A stretch of 64,000 nucleotides of DNA from contig JAGBEO010000007.1 of the NCBI GenBank assembly GCA_017936885.1, forward strand, positions 24,388 through 88,387. Direction: 5' to 3'. This stretch comes from Lachnospiraceae bacterium (GTDB lineage: Bacteria; Bacillota; Clostridia; Lachnospirales; Lachnospiraceae). Below, in pieces: positions 38,120-46,531 of this stretch. Position numbers and translations under genes: made by a program. Positions within the stretch are counted from its first letter, which is position 1, and each line of letters opens with the position of its first letter. Below the pieces are notes generated by a model. It was given only the letters and a program-made list of their open reading frames with translations, searched no databases and was not told the origin of the DNA.

Positions 38120-38605
38120 ACAAAACCTAAATTTCTGTCATGCAAAAGACAGTATGAAATTGTAACACAACTTAACGCGGATGAAGTAGAGCAAAGGATT
38201 AAAAATGAAATAATATTACAAAGTGGAAAGATCTTGTATGGAAGTTTTTGTTTTTTTGAAGGACAAATCAGAGATGGCAAATTTAACTTTATACCGCTGA
38301 TAACAGAAGTTGATGGTTATCACGGTAATAGAAATAATTATTTCATGAAGGTTACAGGAGAAATTGTCTCTGGTGCAGAGGAAAACGGTATTGTTATCGT
38401 TGTAATGACCATACACGGCTACAGCTTGGGAGAGTTCCTGATTTGTTGCCTGATCGGTATGTTGGTTATTGCGATGAGTGGAATTAGTATTGTCTGGTAT
38501 ATATTGGGCGTGATCGTATTCGGGTTACAAATGCTGATTCGGCTAGAGTTTCAGAGTAAGCGTGTAGTTGAGATGTTAGAAAAGTTGCTGGATGTTAATG
38601 AATAA
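38117..38605 (+). CDS. Membrane protein of unknown function, family E copy 2
   Basis: 162 residues from the ATG at 38117. Aligns with the gene at 37410: EQRIKN, GKF.FIPL and two helices near residues 108-145, then a basic C-terminal amphipathic helix (SKRVVEMLEKLLDVNE). The start overlaps the remnant of a family A gene as ATGA. An in-frame extension upstream to 38006 is derived from that remnant read in another frame, so I do not use it. Function unknown. Confidence 0.6.
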   Translation: MTKPKFLSCKRQYEIVTQLNADEVEQRIKNEIILQSGKILYGSFCFFEGQIRDGKFNFIPLITEVDGYHGNRNNYFMKVTGEIVSGAEENGIVIVVMTIHGYSLGEFLICCLIGMLVIAMSGISIVWYILGVIVFGLQMLIRLEFQSKRVVEMLEKLLDVNE

Positions 38606-38668
38606 ATTTATTTGAAAAAACATTCTGTGAGAGTGATGCAGAGGGGAACTTTGCGGATATGATGCCAT

Positions 38669-38695
38669 AATGATGCAAGGTTGTTTTATAATATA
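38669..38695 (+). promoter_or_regulatory. Promoter-like element shared with 44004-44030
   Basis: AATGATGCAA (38669-38678), then TTGTTT and TATAAT (38687-38692) with ATA. The -35 region is not canonical. The same element, 22 of 27 bases identical and equally spaced, precedes the LysM gene at 44136. It lies 30 bases before the GTG of the 38725 gene. Confidence 0.5.
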
Positions 38696-38724
38696 AATCA
38701 TTCCTAAAGTTTGGGGGTGTACTT

Positions 38725-40764
38725 GTGAAAAATTATGCAAACAGAATTGCATCGGTATTAAGCATTGCGGCGGTCATGCTGATCATTATAAGCCTGTCAA
38801 AAATCAGACCGGATGCGGCGGAAACGGCAGAGTATAATACAGGAGAAGAGACAGCGGGCGTCGGTACGGCAGAAGACGGACAACAAACGGAAATCCTTGA
38901 CAGTTCTGCATATCTGCGCAAAATATGGATCGCAGACGAGGGAGACAGAACAAACGGAGAGACCTTTGATTTCATCATTACGAAGATGGAGGACGGAAAA
39001 ATCGGCGGTTTTATCGCCTTGGAAGGCGGCGTGGAAAGATACTACTGGCAGGAGGGGCTGACGGAATTTAAACATTATTGCCCATTTATGGGGACGATTG
39101 ACGGTAATAAGGCAGAATGTGTTTTTCGATGGGACGTTCAGGTACAACTGACCCTTGTTTTCGATGCAGACGATCGGATAAAAGCGGAAATGACATGTAA
39201 TGGGAGTATTCATGGCACAATGAATATTCATGAAAGCCATTGGTTCAGACCGTATCACTTATCTGACGTAACAGATACGCTCCATAACGATTTGTCTTTT
39301 GCCCGGATAGATCTGGATTCTTGGGGAACGGTAAATATGTTTTCGGCTACGGGAAATAGTCCTTATTATTGTCCCTGTATTTATCTTACAGACGAGAAGG
39401 GAAATATTATATATGAATTGACTGCCGGACATGGCAGTTATGATCTGGAATTCTGGGATGTATACGTGGAGGACATTAATCGGGACGGATTACAGGATAT
39501 ATGGATTGTTGTGGGAGAGCAAAATGTACTGGGCAACGGAAACCAGTATGTATCTGTGTTCTATCAGACGCAGAGCGGTCGGTTTGGGGAAGAGGAAGGA
39601 AGTACAGAAAGTATGCCCGAAACGTATTACGGAACCTATGCCATAACGAAGTTCTGCCCGGCAGAAGGCTGTGAGGAGAATCGGGAGCAGATTCTGACAG
39701 AGCAGGAAGCGGATGCAATGTTGGGCAGCAGGGTGATTCTTCAGGAGAATCTGTTTGCCACCTGTGATTCGCAGTGGCGTCAGGGGTTAAGAAACGGCAG
39801 ACAACAGGTGCAGGAAGATAATATCATATCGACATATCAGGAGACATGTAGTGGTTATGTATATAAGACGATATCTTCCGGTATGGTAATGGATGGCTCG
39901 AAGGTATCTTATGATCTGACGAAAATCATCGGCGATGAGTATGCTGACCGGATTGACGGTATGTTTTGGAATCCGGATTTCGAAACGCAGAGATTTTTTA
40001 CCATGGAGGATACAGACGATTTAATCATGTACTCGCTCCAAAGTGGACAGGCTTTTATTCTGGAGAAAAAGGAAGATACCGAACAGACAGAAACCGTGTC
40101 GGCGGGAATCGCCATCTATCCTGCGCGGGAACTGATAGAAAAAAGCGGTGAGTATGAGTCGTTAGAATATCCCTACATAGAAATGGAGGCGGATCGTGAG
40201 ACGGCAGACTTAATCAATCAGCAGATACATGACATTGTTGTTCCTGAAGATTTTGGTCAGTACAGCAGCGGAGTAAAATATACGGAAATTCACTATGATA
40301 CAGAATTTCCAACCGGGAAATTGTGGAGCATTCATGTTCAGGGCGTAAAGTCTCTCTGGGGTTCTTACGCAAAAGTCGATCAGGGATTGAATTTTGATCT
40401 GCAAACAGGTCGGCTTGTGTGTCTGAGGGATTATTACTCTTTATCGGAACTTAGAGAGATTATTGAGAGTGCCTTGGAAAAGGACGAAATCGAGGTATTG
40501 GGTCTTTTCGGTTATACAGTTTCAGAAGATATGAAAAGAACAGCTTTGCAATCCTTTGTTTCTCTTTTTGATGTAGAGGAATATAGCAGACGGACGGATG
40601 TGTTTTATGTGGAAGACGGTAAGGTTTATTTCATTCTTTCAAACGCAGACGTTTGCGTAGAGATGGAGTTGGGGTGTTTTGGACGATTGTGGTGCGAAAC
40701 CGATTCCCCGGACACCTTTAATGATTGTTTCGGATTTCCTATCCTTGGATGCCGAAAATTTTGA
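38725..40764 (+). CDS. Large anchored protein with FG-GAP-like, GTY and DUF3298-like segments
   Basis: 679 residues from a GTG at 38725 (GGGGGTG seven bases upstream). N-terminal helix (~8-25), then a Thr/Glu-rich linker. EDINRDGLQDIWIV (~251-264) looks like an FG-GAP/calcium-loop repeat. TYYGTYAITKF...QEADAMLGSRVILQ (~298-335) is the domain repeated twice in the gene at 46532. The end (KYTEIHYDTEFPTGKLWSIHV...NFDLQTGRLVCLRDYYS) resembles DUF3298, the RsiV-type C-terminal domain. Likely extracytoplasmic; role unknown, possibly ligand or lysozyme sensing by analogy with RsiV. Its end overlaps the start of a broken gene. Confidence 0.65.
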   Translation: MKNYANRIASVLSIAAVMLIIISLSKIRPDAAETAEYNTGEETAGVGTAEDGQQTEILDSSAYLRKIWIADEGDRTNGETFDFIITKMEDGKIGGFIALEGGVERYYWQEGLTEFKHYCPFMGTIDGNKAECVFRWDVQVQLTLVFDADDRIKAEMTCNGSIHGTMNIHESHWFRPYHLSDVTDTLHNDLSFARIDLDSWGTVNMFSATGNSPYYCPCIYLTDEKGNIIYELTAGHGSYDLEFWDVYVEDINRDGLQDIWIVVGEQNVLGNGNQYVSVFYQTQSGRFGEEEGSTESMPETYYGTYAITKFCPAEGCEENREQILTEQEADAMLGSRVILQENLFATCDSQWRQGLRNGRQQVQEDNIISTYQETCSGYVYKTISSGMVMDGSKVSYDLTKIIGDEYADRIDGMFWNPDFETQRFFTMEDTDDLIMYSLQSGQAFILEKKEDTEQTETVSAGIAIYPARELIEKSGEYESLEYPYIEMEADRETADLINQQIHDIVVPEDFGQYSSGVKYTEIHYDTEFPTGKLWSIHVQGVKSLWGSYAKVDQGLNFDLQTGRLVCLRDYYSLSELREIIESALEKDEIEVLGLFGYTVSEDMKRTALQSFVSLFDVEEYSRRTDVFYVEDGKVYFILSNADVCVEMELGCFGRLWCETDSPDTFNDCFGFPILGCRKF

Positions 40765-41454
40765 ACAGCAATATGACAGAAATGAATTATATGAAAAGGA
40801 TATTCTCTACTGCGATCAGAATGCATGGAAGTATGATGGGAATGCGGTAGATCCCTATCAAAAACCGGAAGATCGACGTTTTACCAGAAAAGAGTGGACA
40901 GCCAAAGCGGAGAAGAAGTGCTGGATTTAATGGAAATTTCGTATATCAAAGTGGAAAGTAGGGGAGAAAAGGCGCCGGAGTCACTTTATCAAGAACTGGA
41001 AAACGGTTATTATCAAGTGCGTGCGGAAATTCAATCAGAAGAGTGGATTGCATCACCGGACGGAACAAAAGCAGTATGTGTATCGAATGGCGCTTTGCCG
41101 AAACATCTGTCTCAGATTTTTGTGCGTTATCAGGATAAAATACCTGACAGCGTTTTTCAGATGACATGGGATTGTGGCATTGTAGGGTGGATTGATGATG
41201 AACATATTCTTTTTTATGAAATTGATATGAGTGGGCCCCTTTTAATTCATTTAGAGACAAATCAGATAGAAGAAATAAAAAAACAGGATGATGATTATGA
41301 TGAATACGGGGCGAAATATGAGATACAGGATAATCAGTTAGTTTGTACGTGCTTGGGAGAGAAGATTTATTGTTGGGATATCATAAGAGAAAGTAATGAT
41401 ATATGTATCACTAGCATTAGTGAAAATAGGGTTTTACTATCGAGGAAGATATAA
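40721..41454 (+). pseudogene. Frameshifted gene of unknown function
   Basis: From ATG 40721 one frame reads VSDFLSLDAENFEQQYDRNE...FTRKEWTAKAE and stops at 40928. The -1 frame continues from about 40900 with EEVLDLMEISYIKVESRGEKAPESLYQEL to 41454. That second part has no ribosome site. It contains EWIASPDGTKAVCVSNGALP and GWIDDEHILFYEID, which look like blades of a beta-propeller/WD-like repeat. Probably one ~240-codon gene with a single-base indel near 40905-40920. It overlaps the preceding gene by 44 bases. Confidence 0.55.
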
Positions 41455-41577
41455 ATATAAAAATGAAATATAGGAAAGAGTGTGGATAGGGACATTATCC
41501 CCCACTTTATCCCCCGCATATGATATTGACAGAAATGGAGAAGAGGACATTATTCTTGGCAAACGGTATCAACACAA

Positions 41578-42225
41578 ATGATTAGAGAATTGAAAGAAGA
41601 TAATAGAAAAATTACCAAAAACCTAATATGGAAAATCACATTCGTATTTCTGCTTTGTTGCCTTATTATCAGTAATTTCTATTTTTATAGAAAAGCAGAG
41701 AGTCAGGATGATATCATAGAAGAGACCAAAGAGAAAGAAAAGCTGACAGAATCCTATCAGCAGGATTTAGTCAATCAATTTGAGGAAGAGATAGAAGCAT
41801 ATCAAAACAAGTATATATCGTTGTACACGTCGAATGTGGAGACTGACTCAACAGCATTTGTCCGCACGGAGAAAGAGGAAGTGACGTTGGATGACAGTGG
41901 AAGTATAGCTGATGTTACCAAGTATTATGATGCTGCGACTGATGTGTGTCTGCGATATGAAGTAAGCGTGTACGGCGAGACGATGAATATGGTCATAAAT
42001 TATTATTTTTGTGACCATTTTATCTGGGTCAGCAGACTGCAAAATCATTATGGAAGTTGGATTTTGTCAAAGGGGCAGGATGTGTTCTGGAGCGAAGTGG
42101 GCAACTGGGTAATTGAAGACGGTGCAGTGTATAGAATATACGATAATCATGAATGGGAACAGATAGAACAAAGTGAGATAGATATTCCCCTGATGGATGA
42201 AGTAATGATAGAGTGTCAGAAGTAG
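41578..42225 (+). CDS. Membrane-anchored protein of unknown function
   Basis: 215 residues. Short basic N-terminus, one helix (~19-38, ITFVFLLCCLIISNFYFY), a Glu/Lys-rich coiled-coil-like stretch (~45-85) and a Tyr/Asp/Trp-rich outside domain. The ribosome site is weak. The first codon overlaps the stop of a short remnant (41513-41581) that resembles the FG-GAP-like loop of the 38725 protein. No family recognised. Confidence 0.55.
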   Translation: MIRELKEDNRKITKNLIWKITFVFLLCCLIISNFYFYRKAESQDDIIEETKEKEKLTESYQQDLVNQFEEEIEAYQNKYISLYTSNVETDSTAFVRTEKEEVTLDDSGSIADVTKYYDAATDVCLRYEVSVYGETMNMVINYYFCDHFIWVSRLQNHYGSWILSKGQDVFWSEVGNWVIEDGAVYRIYDNHEWEQIEQSEIDIPLMDEVMIECQK

Positions 42226-42261
42226 TTCGTGCCCATCAAGGCAAAAGCGTAGAAAAACATA

Positions 42262-42290
42262 TTGAATTCCAAACAATCATATGCTACAAT
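42262..42290 (+). promoter_or_regulatory. Sigma-A promoter for the Rpn-family gene
   Basis: TTGAAT (42262-42267), exactly 17 bases, TACAAT (42285-42290). The start codon lies ~150 bases downstream, leaving a leader with the hairpin listed next. Confidence 0.75.
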
Positions 42291-42353
42291 ACCGATATAA
42301 ACAAATCTTGATTCTTATTTGCACGACATATCGATCATGCAATTCAGGCAGTT

Positions 42354-42381
42354 CTGCCAAAGATTCACATTTGTTTGGCAG
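42354..42381 (+). promoter_or_regulatory. Leader hairpin before the Rpn-family gene
   Basis: CTGCCAAA (42354-42361) pairs perfectly with TTTGGCAG (42374-42381). No T-run follows, so it is not a simple terminator. It could affect translation or mRNA life of the nuclease gene 60 bases downstream. Confidence 0.45.
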
Positions 42382-42441
42382 GATTGTTAAGGGATGCTTA
42401 CTTTCCTGCATGAAATTTAATGAAGGAAGGGGCAAAACCGA

Positions 42442-43455
42442 ATGATGAAGCAGGCGGGCACTGCAACTCATGTCGCACAAGCGATAGAACTGGGTAATAC
42501 CAAGGCAAAGTATGATGCGGAGGTAAAAAATATCCTAAGTGATAAAACAATTCTTGCATGGATATTAAAATACACCGTAAAAGAACTGCAGGATTACAGC
42601 ATTGAGACGATCATAACCTGTATTGAGGGAGAGCCGGAGATATCAACAATTCCTGTATATCCGGGCAAATCGAATTGCGGTAAAATCATCGGAAACAATA
42701 CGGAGGACAAGGTCGTAAACGAGGGCGAGATTAAGTATGATATCCGCTTTTATGTGATTTTACCAAGTCTTCTGCCGGGCGGCGTAAGACGAAAACTACT
42801 GATCAACGTGGAAGCACAAAAGGAGTATTACACAGGCTATACGCTGGTAACGCGAGGGGTTTTCTACGGCGCGAGGATGCTGTCCTCCCAAATCGATACG
42901 GAATTCATGGTTCCCGATTATGACAGTATTAAAAAGGTGTATTCTATATGGATCTGCATGGACGTACCCGAATATGCAGCCGATACCATCACAGAATACC
43001 GGCTGGTACCTGACAAGCTGGCAGGAGATTATGCGGAAGAAACCAAATATGATTTACTCTCGGTTGTGATGGTATGTCTGGGAAAAGATGTGATACATGA
43101 GGAAATACCGACCTTACACGGACTGCTTGCGGTTATCTTATCACATCAGCTTACGGTAGAGGAAAAGAAGAGAATTTTAGAAAGCATATATGGCATTGCC
43201 ATGACAGAGAAGTTTGAGAAGGAGATGAATCTTATGTGTAATTTGAGTGATTTAATTGAAGAACGTGGTATAGAGAAAGGTATTGTGAAGGGCATAGAGA
43301 AAGGTATAGTGCAAGGAACTGTCGATGCTGAACATAGCGCCGCGGTGCATATGTTAAAGGACGGAGTGAAGCCTGAGAAAATCGTAATGTATCTGTCCAC
43401 GCTTACACTCGCCGACGTAGAGAATCTGGCAGAAACTTTCGGAGTACAGCATTGA
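42442..43455 (+). CDS. Rpn-family PD-(D/E)XK nuclease / putative transposase
   Basis: 337 residues; GGAAGGGG lies upstream of a double ATG. The core YDIRFYVILPS...LLINVEAQKEYYTGYTLVTRGVFYGARML shows the D...ExQ pattern of PD-(D/E)XK nucleases in the recombination-promoting (Rpn/YhgA-like) family. The C-terminus carries Glu-Lys-Gly repeats (RGIEKGIVKGIEKGIVQG, ~274-291), typical of the family and prone to slippage. These genes multiply in Firmicutes genomes. The last 60 codons of a second copy survive at 47864. Not a complete insertion sequence: no terminal repeats seen. Confidence 0.85.
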   Translation: MMKQAGTATHVAQAIELGNTKAKYDAEVKNILSDKTILAWILKYTVKELQDYSIETIITCIEGEPEISTIPVYPGKSNCGKIIGNNTEDKVVNEGEIKYDIRFYVILPSLLPGGVRRKLLINVEAQKEYYTGYTLVTRGVFYGARMLSSQIDTEFMVPDYDSIKKVYSIWICMDVPEYAADTITEYRLVPDKLAGDYAEETKYDLLSVVMVCLGKDVIHEEIPTLHGLLAVILSHQLTVEEKKRILESIYGIAMTEKFEKEMNLMCNLSDLIEERGIEKGIVKGIEKGIVQGTVDAEHSAAVHMLKDGVKPEKIVMYLSTLTLADVENLAETFGVQH

Positions 43456-43490
43456 GAAAAACATTTCACAGTAAAGGTACTGAAAAGACA

Positions 43491-43901
43491 ATGACAATTG
43501 ATGAACTGTTTCAAACAGATGAATACGACATTTATAATAATGCAAATTTAAAAGAAGAAAATCTTGAAAAAATAGCAAGTATACTTGCAGAAAATAAAAG
43601 GATCGATCTTGAAAAGTATCTTAATTTAAAGGCATGTTCTAATAAATTTTGCTGGAACAACTTTATATCAGTGATAGAAAAACTTCCCTATGAAGATAAA
43701 TTCAGAGGAATTCCCATACTATTTGAATTGCTACAGGATGCAAACTGGCCCGTATTTCAACATGCAGTATCAGCATTAGAGCAGTTTGGCAAAGAAACGC
43801 TGACACCATACATTGAAAAATACATGAAACAAGCCCATGCGGAAAAAGATGATATGTGGATAGAAAATATACAACTTTTAGCAGATAAAATAAATCAATA
43901 G
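43491..43901 (+). CDS. DUF5071-like protein
   Basis: 136 residues from the ATG at 43491; an in-frame TTG at 43452 overlapping the previous stop is possible. All-helical and soluble. SVIEKLPYEDKFRGIPILFELLQDANWPVFQHAVSALEQFG and the tail DDMWIENIQLLADKI match my memory of DUF5071, a HEAT-like family sometimes counted among immunity proteins. It directly follows the Rpn gene. No partner toxin is visible. Confidence 0.65.
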   Translation: MTIDELFQTDEYDIYNNANLKEENLEKIASILAENKRIDLEKYLNLKACSNKFCWNNFISVIEKLPYEDKFRGIPILFELLQDANWPVFQHAVSALEQFGKETLTPYIEKYMKQAHAEKDDMWIENIQLLADKINQ

Positions 43902-44003
43902 TTTCGTGTGAATAAACTGCATAATACAAACAGGCTGACGGGAAAAAGGAGCAATTAAAAAAATATATATTTTAAAGGCAATTTAATGCCGAAATGATAC
44001 AAA

Positions 44004-44030
44004 AATAATGCAATCATGTTTTATGATATA
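44004..44030 (+). promoter_or_regulatory. Promoter-like element shared with 38669-38695
   Basis: AATAATGCAA (44004-44013), TGTTT and TATGAT (44022-44027) with ATA, aligned without gaps to the element before the 38725 gene. It lies ~105 bases ahead of the LysM gene. Confidence 0.5.
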
Positions 44031-44135
44031 GTCAGGAAATGTTAAACGATACACCTATTAAAAGGATAGCAGGAACTGTATAAAAACAGCCCAAGCATTT
44101 GTGTTGTAGAAGGCAGCATAAAAGGAGGCTATAGC

Positions 44136-45068
44136 ATGAAACCGGTTAAAATATTTGGAACGATTATAATTGTAAGCTGTTTATGTTTGGGGATAAAAAT
44201 GGACAGTTATGCAGTGCTGCATGTACAGTATGATTATGCGCTTGTCCATGAACTTCCCAAAGGTGCTAATGAGAAAGATTATATATTGTTAACTGAGAAA
44301 ATCGAGCATGAAGTCAAAGAAGGCGATACTTTATGGCAAATCTCCCGCAATATTCTGGGAAGCGGGATGCGTTATGAGGAAATTCTGGAAGAAAACAAAG
44401 GGATAGTGACGGATGAAAAACGTCTGATGCCGGGCGATACCCTTGCTATTTCCAAATCTTTATATATCCCCAAAGATCAATACGACAGAGGAGGACTTGT
44501 ATCAGAGGGTGCATTTCATATTGCCTTACCGGATATCGTGGAACATGATTATTTCCTGGACGATGATATTTTTAATGTATTCCTGTTCAAACAACAAGGA
44601 AGCGGCATCAGTATTTTTTCCCTTCCGAAAGCGAATGATATGGGAGTAAATGCACTTACGGGAGAATGGGAGGATTTTGTTAAGGAAGTGGAACGATGCA
44701 GCGCTACATGTGATGGAAGGGTCTCCCATCTTAACTTTGAGAAATATGAAATGGAAGATGGGTGCGATCTGTGCGGTTATACGTTTGATTTTGATACAGG
44801 GGATAGAACAGTCGAGTTTGCTGCATTTTACCGATTGGGGGAGCAGAACATGTCCGAAGTAATAGGTGTGCGTGACAAAGAGGAAGGATATGACAACATG
44901 ATAGATGTTACCCGCTATATTGCTGCCAGTTTTGAGGATTTTGGAGGTGCGACCAGCATCGGATTTGGCGGACCTCCCAAAAAGAATGTCGGTGCTGATG
45001 ACTGGAATTATCCGGAACTTCATAATTTGTTTACTGCCGCAATGCAAAACTATCTTGCGGAGGAATAA
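44136..45068 (+). CDS. Secreted LysM-domain protein
   Basis: 310 residues; AAGGAGG eight bases before the ATG. N-terminal signal or anchor (~5-27). A single LysM domain at ~56-105 (HEVKEGDTLWQISRNILGSG...RLMPGDTLAI) would hold it to peptidoglycan. The C-terminal ~180 residues are unrecognised, with paired cysteines (CSATCDG, CDLCGY). It ends in a Gly-rich FGGATSIGFGGPPKK segment. First of a run of secreted proteins with the same orientation. Confidence 0.75.
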   Translation: MKPVKIFGTIIIVSCLCLGIKMDSYAVLHVQYDYALVHELPKGANEKDYILLTEKIEHEVKEGDTLWQISRNILGSGMRYEEILEENKGIVTDEKRLMPGDTLAISKSLYIPKDQYDRGGLVSEGAFHIALPDIVEHDYFLDDDIFNVFLFKQQGSGISIFSLPKANDMGVNALTGEWEDFVKEVERCSATCDGRVSHLNFEKYEMEDGCDLCGYTFDFDTGDRTVEFAAFYRLGEQNMSEVIGVRDKEEGYDNMIDVTRYIAASFEDFGGATSIGFGGPPKKNVGADDWNYPELHNLFTAAMQNYLAEE

Positions 45069-45139
45069 CTTATGAACAGAAAATTACTTTAGGTGAAGAA
45101 AAGCATTAACGCCTTGTATGGAGTCAGGAGACATTACGC

Positions 45140-46465
45140 GTGGGAAATTATATACATAGAATTGTGTCAGTAATCAGCATAATATTTCTTTTGGGCATAG
45201 TTGTGTGTCAGGCAGAAAAACAGCCTGATATAGAGGAACCGGAGCAGAGTACAGTGGAGTATGAGCCGGTTCCGGTATCTGAAGTTGCGGATGCTCTCAA
45301 TCAGGATATCTTCGGGAAATTATCCAGAGACTGGTATTCGGACACACTGAGAGAAGAAATTTCTCAATATGCCGATGAAGTGAAAGGAGAATTTGAAGCA
45401 GTGCCCTATGAGGGAAGTGTATTTCCTTCTGAACTGATTCTTATGATGGAAGAACAACTGTATTGTTTAGAAGAGGTTGATGAGATTTATGGTATATATA
45501 ATGATTCCTATTATGATACATTAGATGCTTTGGGTGCTGAAGAATTCCGATTAGACCTTAATGATACGTGTATTGATTGTTCCGGGATGTTCCAAATCAG
45601 CATGGCATCGGATGAGGACGATTATGTTTTCGTATATTGGGGAGGCGGGAGTGATGGAACATACTATGTCCTGCTGACCAAGCGGGCAGATGATAAATTT
45701 GTTGAAGTCGATGAGTTTCAGATAGAGAATGGACAAAACGGGGCAGTTATCCGGTATGGGAATGATTTTTATTATGTCTATTTGTATAAGAATTATAATT
45801 TGAAAGAGGTAGATGGAATCAGAATTCACAAGCTGGGAAATGATGGGGCCGCCGAAAATATCCTGATAAGATACCTGCCGGAGACATATGTTTGGAAAAA
45901 CATTTACAGTAATGAAAATGCTGGATTTGGAGAAGAATTGGAAGATTACATAGACAGTATTAAGGATGAAATTACATCTGATGCCTATTTAGAAAATGGA
46001 GGAACAGAAGATCCTGGAGTATATTTTGGAGACGAAACAGAAGATATGGATTTCGTTGTGGAAAAGGATGTGAGAATTTATTATGAAAACCACTATCATA
46101 AAATAGACTTTGCTAATATAGGTGTTCCTGTTTATATGAGGAAATCTAATTTCATTCCGTCAAACAGCCTTTGCTGGCATGCAACGGGTGAATTTTATTT
46201 GTATGATAAGGCGCAGGATTCTGCCATAGCGCTTGAAAACATGGATTTGTCTTGGTCACCAAATATTGAGTTGGTACAAATATGGTTTAAGGAAATCAAT
46301 GAAAAGGTATTGACGTTCCGCGTTTATCATATTTCGGATTATAATTATGTGTTAAATGTCATGTTGGTGGAAGGAGATAAGGTTACGCAAATTAGGAACG
46401 ACATGTTCTCACCCCGGCGCAGAATGGTAATCACAGAGGGCGAAATTTTTCATACGGGCTGCTGA
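45140..46465 (+). CDS. Secreted/anchored protein of unknown function
   Basis: 441 residues from a GTG at 45140 (AGGAG ten bases upstream). N-terminal hydrophobic segment (~5-23, ending VVCQAEKQP), then an acidic protein with many Tyr and Asp. YVFVYWGGGSDGTYYVLLTKRADDKF and FYYVYLYKNYNLKEVDGIRIHKL suggest beta-rich repeats. No enzyme motif seen. Arranged between the LysM gene and the GTY-domain gene on the same strand (71- and 66-base gaps), so possibly cotranscribed. Confidence 0.6.
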   Translation: MGNYIHRIVSVISIIFLLGIVVCQAEKQPDIEEPEQSTVEYEPVPVSEVADALNQDIFGKLSRDWYSDTLREEISQYADEVKGEFEAVPYEGSVFPSELILMMEEQLYCLEEVDEIYGIYNDSYYDTLDALGAEEFRLDLNDTCIDCSGMFQISMASDEDDYVFVYWGGGSDGTYYVLLTKRADDKFVEVDEFQIENGQNGAVIRYGNDFYYVYLYKNYNLKEVDGIRIHKLGNDGAAENILIRYLPETYVWKNIYSNENAGFGEELEDYIDSIKDEITSDAYLENGGTEDPGVYFGDETEDMDFVVEKDVRIYYENHYHKIDFANIGVPVYMRKSNFIPSNSLCWHATGEFYLYDKAQDSAIALENMDLSWSPNIELVQIWFKEINEKVLTFRVYHISDYNYVLNVMLVEGDKVTQIRNDMFSPRRRMVITEGEIFHTGC

Positions 46466-46531
46466 ATTTCATATTTGCTTAGTATATAAAGGAGATAACA
46501 CGTATTAGAGATGTAAAAGGAAGGGATACCG

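Noticed and set aside
31440-38605. Tandem copies taken as a CRISPR-like or prophage array
   Set aside because: No short regular repeats with spacers, no phage structural, integrase or att-like features; the repeats are degraded genes.
42442-43455. Complete insertion sequence around the Rpn-family gene
   Set aside because: No terminal inverted repeats or target duplications found; the family moves or copies in other ways.
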